A stretch of DNA of 64,000 nucleotides. Origin: Stenotrophomonas rhizophila (GTDB lineage: Bacteria; Pseudomonadota; Gammaproteobacteria; Xanthomonadales; Xanthomonadaceae). Numbering within the stretch: position 1 is the first letter of the stretch; each line of letters starts with the position of its first letter. Location of the stretch: contig NZ_CP016294.1 of the NCBI RefSeq assembly GCF_001704155.1, positions 4,134,653 through 4,198,652 on the forward strand. The letters are read 5' to 3'. The notes beneath the pieces were generated by a model. The model was not told the origin of the DNA and made no database searches. It saw only the letters and a list, made by a program, of their open reading frames with translations. The position numbers and the translations under genes are program-made. Of the stretch, positions 15,175 to 21,853 are shown piece after piece.

Positions 15175-15524
15175 GGGATGACGTCCTCGGGAAGGAACTG
15201 CCCCAGGTCGGAGTTGATCTCGCCGTGGAAGATCGTGCGTTCCACGAACCGGGGCACCCGTGGGTCTTCCACTGCTGGCGTGCCCAGCAGCTTGATGGTG
15301 ATGACGCCCGCGCTGGCTTCGATCTGCAGCTTGCGGCCCACGTTGAAGCCCATCTGCCGCAACCACTGGCCGCGGATCTTGAGGTAGGGAACCTTCAGCT
15401 CTTCGTGGAAGTGCGCGGGTGGCGTGCACGGTGCGGATTGCGTACGGCGTTCGCGTGCGCTCCGGGCAATCGCGGATTGGGACGGGTAGTCGTTGTAGCT
15501 GTCGTCGGGTCGTTGCCTTTTCAT
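15171..15524 (-). CDS. symE: SymE-like toxin (AbrB-fold, SymE_toxin family)
   Basis: The 117-residue protein starts at ATG 15524 behind a strong GGAGG. Residues about 48-85 match the SymE_toxin motif: VPYLKIRGQWLRQMGF followed by GRKLQIEASAGVITIKL. E. coli SymE is an SOS-induced, AbrB-related protein whose overproduction blocks translation and degrades RNA; it is normally controlled by the antisense RNA SymR. The region before the motif is polar, and a tail of about 30 residues (VEDPRVPRFVERTIFHGEI...) follows it. Unlike classical symE, it is coupled (ATGA) to a small RHH-like gene. Base composition is less GC-rich than the flanks, as often seen for transferred genes. Confidence 0.82.
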   Translation of the reverse strand: MKRQRPDDSYNDYPSQSAIARSARERRTQSAPCTPPAHFHEELKVPYLKIRGQWLRQMGFNVGRKLQIEASAGVITIKLLGTPAVEDPRVPRFVERTIFHGEINSDLGQFLPEDVIP

Positions 15525-15545
15525 GGTGTGCCTCCAGTAGGAAGA

Positions 15546-15568
15546 TCCCTCGCCGGGATGGCGAGGGA
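15546..15568 (-). promoter_or_regulatory. Hairpin in the symE leader
   Basis: TCCCTCGCC and GGCGAGGGA form a perfect 9-bp stem with a 5-nt loop, ending about 22 nt upstream of the symE start codon and just before the GGAGG. In the symE mRNA it could limit access to the ribosome binding site or mark the end of an antisense RNA. Confidence 0.45.
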
Positions 15569-15578
15569 GTCGGGAGGT

Positions 15579-15685
15579 TAGAAACCGTAAAACACGAAAA
15601 ATCGGCGGGCGTATTTCCACGAGGGTGTTGTATTAGCCACCCTCCCGACGCAGGACATCCAATTCTCGTGTTTTTGGAGTTTCTA
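15579..15685. repeat. Inverted repeat flanking the symE promoter area
   Basis: TCGTGTTTT-ACG-GTTTCTA on the minus strand (15597-15579) and TCGTGTTTT-TGGA-GTTTCTA on the plus strand (15666-15685) are near copies in opposite orientation about 70 bp apart. They could be regulator binding sites or traces of an antisense promoter. Confidence 0.4.
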
Positions 15686-16260
15686 CGCTCCGGAACACAC
15701 CATGCGCGCCGCTGCCAACGATGGGAAATTGTTTGTGCCTCTTGATTTCCCGACTTCGGTAGGCAGAACCTTCTCAATGACGCATATGGCGCCAAAAGCG
15801 CAGATGCCAACAGTCTGCGCATATGAAGAAGCAGGGTTCAGTAGTAACAATCAATTCAAGCTTCGCTGGGTATGACGGTGCGCTCCTCAGTACGGCAAGG
15901 ATGCATGTCCACCATGCACTCGCCGGCTGGATGCCCGAGCGGAATCGATGGTCGCGGCACCGCCGATGATCCAGTGCATGGGACAGAGCCCCAAACACAG
16001 CAAAATCTAACAAAGTGTTGCGACGTGGTGCGATGGAGTCTGAAGCTTTGCGCACCGGATACGGGTGAAGCTTGAAGGGGCTTCGCCCGGCAGCTATAGT
16101 TAACTTGACTACGCAGACAGCAGAAAATTTGTCGGCGGAGCTGCGAAGCCTCTAAGGGGCACATGAAGGGAAATTGCTGGCGAATGGGTTGTTCACTTGA
16201 GTGTGGAAACCTGCCAGTGAGGCCGTCCTTCCTACGTAGTCACTTCAGTATTCTGCGTTT

Positions 16261-16300
16261 CTTGGCCTCGGTCGCGTGATAGCACGCTACCGGGGCCAAG
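16261..16300 (-). terminator. Long hairpin downstream of fpr
   Basis: The 40-nt palindrome starts CTTGGCC and ends GGCCAAG, with an inner stem GCGTG-ATAG-CACGC. It begins 15 nt past the fpr stop codon. No T-tract follows on either strand, so it may act as an RNA 3'-end stabiliser or a weak terminator. Confidence 0.5.
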
Positions 16301-16315
16301 TACCTTCTGGAGAGA

Positions 16316-17065
16316 TTACTTACTGCTAACGTACTTCTCCCGCCGCACCTGCGGCGTCGGCAACCCAGCCTCCTTCAACGCCTCGAACGTCGCATCCACC
16401 ATGTCCGGGTTGCCGCACAGGTAGGCGATGTCGGTGGCGGGGTTGGGCGCAAACTCGGCCAGGTGCTGCTGCACGTAGCCGTGGCGGACGTCCGGGTGCG
16501 GGTTCTCGGGCAGCTCGCGGGACAGGCACGGCACGTAACGGAAGCCCGGGTGGGCGGCGGCGAAGGCGTAGAAGTCTTCGCTGTAGAGCAGCTCTTCGGG
16601 GGTGCGGGCGCCCTGGAGCAGCACCACTTCCACCCCGCGCTCGGCCATGGCGGTGGCCAGCAGCGGCAGCATGGAGCGGTACGGGGTGACCCCGGTGCCG
16701 GTGGCGATGAGCAGGTAGCGGGCGTTGTGGTCGCCCGGCATCAGGCAGAACCGACCGAACGGGCCGCTGGCGGTCACGTGGCCGCCCAGGTCCAGGCCTT
16801 CGAACAGGGCCGTGGCGGCGCCGCCGGGCACAAAGCTGACTGCAATATCAACGGCTTCGCCCGGGGCCATGGCGTGGTCGTGGATGGTGGCCAGGGAGTA
16901 GCTGCGCTTGGTGGCAGTGCCGTCGGCGTACTCGAAATGGACCTGGATGAACTGTCCGGGCTGGAAATCCAGCGGTTGGCCGTCATCACGCAGGAACTGG
17001 TAGTGGCCGACGGTGGGGGCCAGCATGCGCCGGTCGATCAGCTTGAGGGGGAATTGAACAGGCAC
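16316..17065 (-). CDS. fpr: Ferredoxin/flavodoxin-NADP+ reductase
   Basis: The 249-residue FAD enzyme moves electrons between NADPH and ferredoxin or flavodoxin in the cytoplasm. It begins at a GTG (17065). FAD-binding motif RSYSLAT is at about residues 54-60, the phosphate-binding GPFGRF segment at about 101-106, the NADP-binding GTGVTPYRSML at about 123-133, and YLCGNPDMV near residue 219. The C-terminus ends EKYVSSK, consistent with the bacterial class whose tail covers the flavin. Length matches E. coli Fpr (248). It is divergent from the ABC exporter that follows, with 105 bp between, and is the first core-type gene after the accessory stretch. Confidence 0.93.
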   Translation of the reverse strand: MPVQFPLKLIDRRMLAPTVGHYQFLRDDGQPLDFQPGQFIQVHFEYADGTATKRSYSLATIHDHAMAPGEAVDIAVSFVPGGAATALFEGLDLGGHVTASGPFGRFCLMPGDHNARYLLIATGTGVTPYRSMLPLLATAMAERGVEVVLLQGARTPEELLYSEDFYAFAAAHPGFRYVPCLSRELPENPHPDVRHGYVQQHLAEFAPNPATDIAYLCGNPDMVDATFEALKEAGLPTPQVRREKYVSSK

Positions 17066-17170
17066 GAATTTGGGAAACAGTGTGTAGCCGGGGCAGACCC
17101 TCGGGGGCTTCTATAATAGCCGCTCCCCCGCCCCTATCCAGCGCCGTCCCATGGGCGCGAAGGCAAGAGC

Positions 17171-18130
17171 TTGGCATCCCAGAACACTCCCGCGACCAGT
17201 ACCGCCCCCGCCCTGCGGGTGCGCGACCTCCGCAAGACCTATGACAACGGCACCCAGGCCCTGAAAGGGGTTTCGCTGGACGTTGCCCCGGGCGACTTCT
17301 TCGCGCTGCTGGGCCCGAACGGGGCCGGCAAGTCCACCCTGATCGGGATCATCAGCTCGCTGGTGAACCTCAGCGAGGGCCAGGTGGAGGTATTCGGCAG
17401 CGACCTGGTGCGCAACCGCAGCGCCACCATGCGGCTGATCGGCCTGGTGCCGCAGGAAATCAACTTCAACCTGTTCGAGAAGCCCTTCGACATCCTGGTC
17501 AACTACGCCGGTTTCTATGGCGTGGCCCGTGCCGAGGCCGAGAAGATGGCCGAGGAGGAGCTCAAGCGCGCCCATCTGTGGGAAAAGGCGCAGGTGATGA
17601 GCCGGACGCTGTCGGGCGGCATGAAGCGCCGGCTGATGATCGCCCGGGCGATGATGACCCGCCCGCGCCTGCTGATCCTGGATGAGCCCACCGCGGGCGT
17701 GGATATCGAGATCCGCCGCGACATGTGGCGGGTGCTGAAGGAGATCAACGCCGCCGGCACCACGATCATCCTCACCACGCATTACCTGGAAGAGGCCGAG
17801 CACCTGTGCCGCAACCTGGCCATCATCAACCACGGCCAGATCGTGACCCAGGGGCCGATGCGCGAGCTGCTGGCCAAGCTGGACGTGGAAGGCTTCCTGT
17901 TCGACATCGACGGTGAGCTGCCGGCGCAGCTGCCGGTGATCGAGGGCACCACGATGGTGGCCATCGACGGGCACACGCTGGACGTGGACATGCCGCGCGC
18001 GATGGATCTGAACCGGGTATTCGCGGCGCTGAACGCGTCGGGCATCCGGGTGCGGTCGATGCGGACCAAGAGCAACCGCCTGGAGGAGCTGTTCGTGCGC
18101 CTCACCGGCAACCAGGAGAACGCGGCATGA
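17171..18130 (+). CDS. yadG: ABC-2 exporter ATP-binding protein, YadG type
   Basis: The 319-residue ATPase starts at TTG 17171 with AAGG about 8 nt upstream; a GTG at 17219 is a possible later start. Walker A GPNGAGKST is at residues 48-56, the signature LSGGM at 147-151, and Walker B LLILDEP near 168, followed by the switch histidine in LTTHYLEEAEH. Length and motifs match E. coli YadG (308). The ATGA overlap with the next gene shows a two-gene exporter. The substrate of YadGH is not known. The C-terminal 70 residues (after the ATPase core) form the usual extra domain of this subfamily. Confidence 0.9.
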   Translation: MASQNTPATSTAPALRVRDLRKTYDNGTQALKGVSLDVAPGDFFALLGPNGAGKSTLIGIISSLVNLSEGQVEVFGSDLVRNRSATMRLIGLVPQEINFNLFEKPFDILVNYAGFYGVARAEAEKMAEEELKRAHLWEKAQVMSRTLSGGMKRRLMIARAMMTRPRLLILDEPTAGVDIEIRRDMWRVLKEINAAGTTIILTTHYLEEAEHLCRNLAIINHGQIVTQGPMRELLAKLDVEGFLFDIDGELPAQLPVIEGTTMVAIDGHTLDVDMPRAMDLNRVFAALNASGIRVRSMRTKSNRLEELFVRLTGNQENAA

Positions 18131-18927
18131 GCAGCACCCCGACCCCGGTCCTGACCGACGGCCAGCGCAACCGGATTGCGCTGATGACGATCGTGCGCCG
18201 CGAAGTGGCGCGCATCCTGCGCATCTGGGGCCAGACGCTGGTGCCGCCGGCGATCACGATGACGCTGTACTTCCTGATCTTCGGCGGGCTGATCGGTTCA
18301 CGCGTGGGCGAGATGGGCGGCTACAGCTACATGCAGTTCATCGTGCCGGGCCTGGTGATGATGAGCGTGATCCAGAACAGCTACGGCAACATCAGTTCGT
18401 CGTTCTTCGGGGCGAAGTTCGGGCGGCACGTGGAAGAGCTGCTGGTGAGCCCGATGCCGAACTGGGTGATCCTGTGGGGTTACGTGGCCGGCGCGGTGCT
18501 GCGCGGGTTGATGGTGGGCGTGATCGTGCTGCTGATCGCGATGTTCTTCACCCCGGTGCGCATTCCGCACCCGCTGGTGACGCTGACCACGGTACTGCTG
18601 GGCGCGACGATCTTCTCGCTGGCCGGTTTCATCAATGCGGTGTACGCCAAGAAGTTCGATGACGTGGCGATCGTGCCCACCTTCATCCTGACCCCGCTGA
18701 CCTACCTGGGCGGCGTGTTCTATTCGGTGAAGCTGCTGCCCACGTGGGCGGAAGCGGCCACGCACGCGAACCCGATCTTCTACATGGTGAACGCGTTCCG
18801 TTACGGCCTGCTGGGTACGAGCGACGTGCCGCTGTGGGTGGCGTATGCGCTGATGATCGGTTTCGTGGTGGTGCTGACCGCGCTGGCGCTGTGGCTGCTC
18901 AAACGCGGCGTAGGCATGCGGAGCTGA
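18127..18927 (+). CDS. yadH: ABC-2 exporter membrane protein, YadH type
   Basis: The 266-residue inner-membrane protein has about six hydrophobic segments and the ABC-2 signature region (LTYLGGVFYSVKLLPTWA) at about residues 183-205. It overlaps yadG by four bases (ATGA). E. coli YadH is 256 residues. With YadG it should form a 2+2 exporter for an unknown, probably hydrophobic, substrate. A GTAG palindrome follows 8 bp after the stop codon. Confidence 0.9.
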   Translation: MSSTPTPVLTDGQRNRIALMTIVRREVARILRIWGQTLVPPAITMTLYFLIFGGLIGSRVGEMGGYSYMQFIVPGLVMMSVIQNSYGNISSSFFGAKFGRHVEELLVSPMPNWVILWGYVAGAVLRGLMVGVIVLLIAMFFTPVRIPHPLVTLTTVLLGATIFSLAGFINAVYAKKFDDVAIVPTFILTPLTYLGGVFYSVKLLPTWAEAATHANPIFYMVNAFRYGLLGTSDVPLWVAYALMIGFVVVLTALALWLLKRGVGMRS

Positions 18928-18935
18928 TCTACCCC

Positions 18936-18958
18936 GTAGCGCCGGCCGTTGGCCGGCC
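18936..18958 (+). repeat. GTAG-headed REP palindrome (SMAG-like)
   Basis: GTAGC is followed by the perfect palindrome GCCGGCC-GTT-GGCCGGC between yadH and panE. The same GTAGCGCCGGCC start occurs at 29038. The type matches the SMAG REP family of Stenotrophomonas. Confidence 0.75.
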
Positions 18959-18980
18959 CTCGACGTAGTTGGAGAAACGC

Positions 18981-19919
18981 ATGCGCATACTTGTATTGGG
19001 TGCCGGTGGTACCGGCGGTTACTTCGGCGGTCGCCTGGCCCAGGCGGGGGTCGACGTGACCTTCCTGGTCCGCCCTGCCCGCGCGGCTCAGCTGGACAGC
19101 GAGGGCCTGGTGATTCGCAGCCCGCTGGGTGATGCGAGCTTCCCGGTAGCCCACGTCACTGCCGATGCGCTGCCTGCGCTTGCCGCAGAGCAGCCCTTTG
19201 ACCTGGTGATCCTGAGCTGCAAGGCCTACGACCTGGACAGCGCCATCGAGGCGATTGCACCTGCGGTGTCCTCGCGTACGACGGTGCTGCCGATCCTCAA
19301 CGGGCTGCGCCACTACGCGGCACTGGATGCGCGCTTTGGCCGCGATGCGGTGCTGGGTGGGCTGTGCTTCATCAGTGCGACCAAGGCCGCCGATGGGGCA
19401 GTGCTGCACCTGGCGCCAGCGGCGAAGCTGACCTTTGGCGAGCGTGACACGCCCGGCAACAGTGCGCGGGTGCTGGCGCTGGCGGCGGCGTGCGTACAGG
19501 CCGGGGTGGACCATGTGGCCAGCGATGCCATTGGGCAGGAGCAGTGGGTCAAGTACACGTTCCTGACCACGCTGGCGGCGGCAACCTGCCTGATGCGGGC
19601 GGATGTGGGCACGATCGTGGCGACGGATGACGGTGCGGAGATCGTGCGCGGGTTGTATGCCGAATGCCTGGCGGTGGCCGAGGCGGCGGGTGAGCCGATT
19701 CCGGAGAAGGCGCAGGCGGTGGCACTGGCGGCGACCACGCAGGAAGGTTCGGCGCTGAAGGCGTCGATGCTGCGCGATCTGGAGGCCGGCCAGCAGGTGG
19801 AGGCCGAGCAGATCGTGGGCGACATGCTGGTGCGGGCACGCGCGGCCGGCCAGGCGGCGCCGCTGCTGGCGGTGGCGTATGCGCATCTGCAGGCTTACCA
19901 GCGCCAGCGCGCGGGCTGA
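18981..19919 (+). CDS. panE: 2-dehydropantoate 2-reductase (ketopantoate reductase)
   Basis: The 312-residue NADPH enzyme reduces ketopantoate to pantoate in pantothenate/CoA synthesis. ATG 18981 is chosen because TTGGAG (18969-18974) is its ribosome site; the upstream TTG at 18969 is part of that site. The dinucleotide-binding GAGGTGGYFGG is at residues 8-18. Further family motifs are LSCKAYDLD (conserved Lys), LPILNGLRH (conserved Asn) and EQWVKYTF (catalytic Lys). PanE/ApbA paralogues of unknown substrate exist in many genomes, so the exact substrate is inferred. The epimerase gene follows 2 bp later. Confidence 0.8.
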   Translation: MRILVLGAGGTGGYFGGRLAQAGVDVTFLVRPARAAQLDSEGLVIRSPLGDASFPVAHVTADALPALAAEQPFDLVILSCKAYDLDSAIEAIAPAVSSRTTVLPILNGLRHYAALDARFGRDAVLGGLCFISATKAADGAVLHLAPAAKLTFGERDTPGNSARVLALAAACVQAGVDHVASDAIGQEQWVKYTFLTTLAAATCLMRADVGTIVATDDGAEIVRGLYAECLAVAEAAGEPIPEKAQAVALAATTQEGSALKASMLRDLEAGQQVEAEQIVGDMLVRARAAGQAAPLLAVAYAHLQAYQRQRAG

Positions 19920-19921
19920 GC

Positions 19922-20791
19922 ATGGCTGCCGGCGCTGCACCGACGCGGGTTCTGGTGCTGGGGCTTGGCTACAGCGGGCGGCACGTGGCGGCGCTGTTAC
20001 AGGCCCAGGGTGTGGCATGCAGTGGGACGGTGCGGGAGCCGGAGGCGGCGGCCGACGATGGTGTTGTCCGCCACCGGCTGGTGGCGGGGCAGCCTGTTGA
20101 TGATGCGCTGCGTGAGGCCATCCACAGCGCGGAGGCGGTGATCTGTACGGTGCCTCCGGATGATGCCGGTGACCCTGCGTTGCGGTTGGTGGCCGAAGCG
20201 CTGCGTGCCAGCACGGTACTTCGCTGGGTGGGCTATCTCTCTTCAACGGCGGTGTACGCCGACCGCGAGGGAGGGTGGATCGACGAGTCGTCGGTGGCCG
20301 ATGCGGTGGATGACACGGCGCGGCGGCGGTTGCTGGCCGAGGCGCAGTGGCGCGGGTTTGCGCGGGACGAGGGCGTGGCGTCTGCCGTATTCCGGCTGCC
20401 CGGGATCTATGGTCCCGGGCGCAATGCGCTGGTTCAACTGGCGGAAGGCCGCGCGCGGCATGTGCTGCGGCCGGGGCTGGTGTTCAACCGGCTGCATGTG
20501 GAGGATCTGGCGGCAGTCGTTGTCGCCGCGATGGGTCGCCCCGGGGAGGCTTTGTATCTGCCCGCCGACGATGAGCCGGCCGCGCCGCAGGAGGTGCTGG
20601 CGTTCGCGGCGGAGCTGGGTGGGTTTGCGATGCCACCTGCCGTGGCGTGGGATGACCCGTCAGTGAGCCCTGCGTTGCGGCGGTTCTACGCCAGCAACAA
20701 GCGCATCGACAGCCAGGGCACGCGCGAAGCGTTGGGGTGGAAGCCAACATTCGCGACATACCGCGAGGGCCTTCAGGACGCCATCCGGTAG
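19922..20791 (+). CDS. NAD-dependent epimerase/dehydratase, YeeZ-like SDR
   Basis: This 289-residue extended short-chain dehydrogenase has the nucleotide-binding GLGYSGRH at about residues 14-21 and the sugar-nucleotide-type YLSSTAVYAD near 113-122. A downstream FRLPGIYGPGRNAL segment is typical of YeeZ-like proteins. The classical YxxxK tyrosine is not clearly placed, as in other atypical SDRs, so activity is uncertain. It begins 2 bp after panE, suggesting co-transcription. Its TAG stop (20789-20791) lies inside the left arm of a 145-bp palindromic element. Confidence 0.8.
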   Translation: MAAGAAPTRVLVLGLGYSGRHVAALLQAQGVACSGTVREPEAAADDGVVRHRLVAGQPVDDALREAIHSAEAVICTVPPDDAGDPALRLVAEALRASTVLRWVGYLSSTAVYADREGGWIDESSVADAVDDTARRRLLAEAQWRGFARDEGVASAVFRLPGIYGPGRNALVQLAEGRARHVLRPGLVFNRLHVEDLAAVVVAAMGRPGEALYLPADDEPAAPQEVLAFAAELGGFAMPPAVAWDDPSVSPALRRFYASNKRIDSQGTREALGWKPTFATYREGLQDAIR

Positions 20792-20931
20792 GGTGGGTTC
20801 CCAAACAACCGCCGATAGGGGTGATCGGTGCTTTGACGCATTGACCTCTCCGGCGACGTGCCTTCGCCATCGGTCATGCCTTCTACGGCCTGCCCTTTGG
20901 TATCGGCGGTCGATCGGGATGCGACCCTACC
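20787..20931. repeat. 145-bp nested palindromic GTAG element, copy 1
   Basis: The element starts GGTAGGGT and ends ACCCTACC. Internal arms ACCGCCGA (20808-20815) and TCGGCGGT (20903-20910) and a central TGACC/GGTCA stem nest inside. A second copy with the same arms is at 32202-32348. The left arm contains the stop codon of the epimerase gene. It separates convergent genes and may act as a bidirectional terminator or be a dimer of SMAG-type repeats. Confidence 0.7.
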
Positions 20932-20956
20932 AGGGCAGCGACACGGCAGGCCCGGG

Positions 20957-21772
20957 TCAGCGCGCGTCTGGCAGGCGGAAGAACGTGCGCGTCGCTGCGG
21001 TGGCGTTCGCTGCAGTCAGCTCCACATCCTCGCCGCGATCCCGCGCCAGTTCCTCGACGATATGCGCCAGGAACATCGGCTCATTGCGCCGATCCTTCGG
21101 CATCGGCTTCAAACTGCGCGGCAGCAGGTACGGCGCGTCGGTTTCAATCATCAGCCGCTCGGCCGGAATGTGCTTGACCAGCTCGCGCAGGTGCGCGCCA
21201 CGGCGCTCGTCGCACAGCCAGCCGGTGATGCCGATGTACCAGTCCTGGTCCAGGTAATCGAACAGCTCCTGGCGCTCGCCGGTGAAGCAATGCACCACCG
21301 CGGCGCCGATGCGGCCGTCGAAGTTCTTCATCTGCGCCATGAAATCGGCATGCGCGTCGCGCTGGTGCAGGAACAGCGGCTTGCGCTGTCCATCGGCGGC
21401 GCGCACCTCACTGGCCAGCTGCAGCTGGCGCTCGAAGGCACGGTGCTGGGCCGGGCGCGGGGCGAAATCACGGAAATAGTCCAGGCCGCACTCGCCCACC
21501 GCCACCACTTCGGCGTGGGCGTGCAGCGCGCGCATTTCGGCATCGCATTCGTCGGTGTATTCCACCGCGTGATGCGGGTGCACGCCGGCGGTGGCGTACA
21601 GGAAGCCCGGGTGCTGGCGCGCCAGGTCGAGGGCCATCGGCGAATGCTCACGGCTGGCGCCGGTCAGCACCATCTGCACCACGCCGGCCTCGCGGGCGCG
21701 GGCCAGCACGGCATCGCGGTCGCGGTCGAAGGAATCGTGGGTGAGGTTGGCGCCGATATCGATCAGTTGCAT
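20957..21772 (-). CDS. tatD: TatD-family metal-dependent DNase
   Basis: The 271-residue protein starts MQLIDIGANLTHDSFDRDRD, very like E. coli TatD (DIGVNLTSSQFAKDRD). The start is set by this homology; the frame stays open for about 1.5 kb upstream, opposite hrpB, which is a shadow. Metal-site and family motifs follow in order: AGVHPHHA, VAIGECGLDY-like VGECGLDYFRD, HCFTG, YIGITGWLCDERRG and IETDAPYLLPR. TatD is a cytoplasmic 3'-5' exonuclease linked to DNA quality control. It is divergent from hrpB with an 81-bp gap. Confidence 0.93.
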   Translation of the reverse strand: MQLIDIGANLTHDSFDRDRDAVLARAREAGVVQMVLTGASREHSPMALDLARQHPGFLYATAGVHPHHAVEYTDECDAEMRALHAHAEVVAVGECGLDYFRDFAPRPAQHRAFERQLQLASEVRAADGQRKPLFLHQRDAHADFMAQMKNFDGRIGAAVVHCFTGERQELFDYLDQDWYIGITGWLCDERRGAHLRELVKHIPAERLMIETDAPYLLPRSLKPMPKDRRNEPMFLAHIVEELARDRGEDVELTAANATAATRTFFRLPDAR

Positions 21773-21853
21773 GGGGCAGCTACGGGGCAATGAATCGCGC
21801 CATTGTAGCCCGGTCGGCTCGCCGGCCCTGCCGCCGGCCCGTATCCTTGCGCC

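Larger units (their letters stand above)
15525..16315. other. Gene-poor 790-bp stretch between symE and fpr
   Basis: I find no convincing gene here. The DNA is less GC-rich than its surroundings. It holds the symE leader, an inverted repeat pair (15579-15597 and 15666-15685: TCGTGTTTT-N3/4-GTTTCTA), a 57-codon open frame at 15702-15875 (plus, weak ribosome site), and a terminator-like hairpin at 16261-16300. It may be the degraded end of a transferred segment. Confidence 0.5.

Noticed and set aside
15702..15875. A 57-codon open frame after the symE promoter area
   Set aside because: The ribosome site is weak and no family pattern is visible; kept only as a remark in the gap entry.
16080..16260. 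A less GC-rich stretch that might hide a tRNA or small RNA
   Set aside because: I found no cloverleaf, T-loop or CCA end, and no rRNA- or tmRNA-like segment.
17112..17117. TATAAT upstream of yadG as a promoter
   Set aside because: No -35-like hexamer sits at 16-18 nt, so I did not list it as a site.
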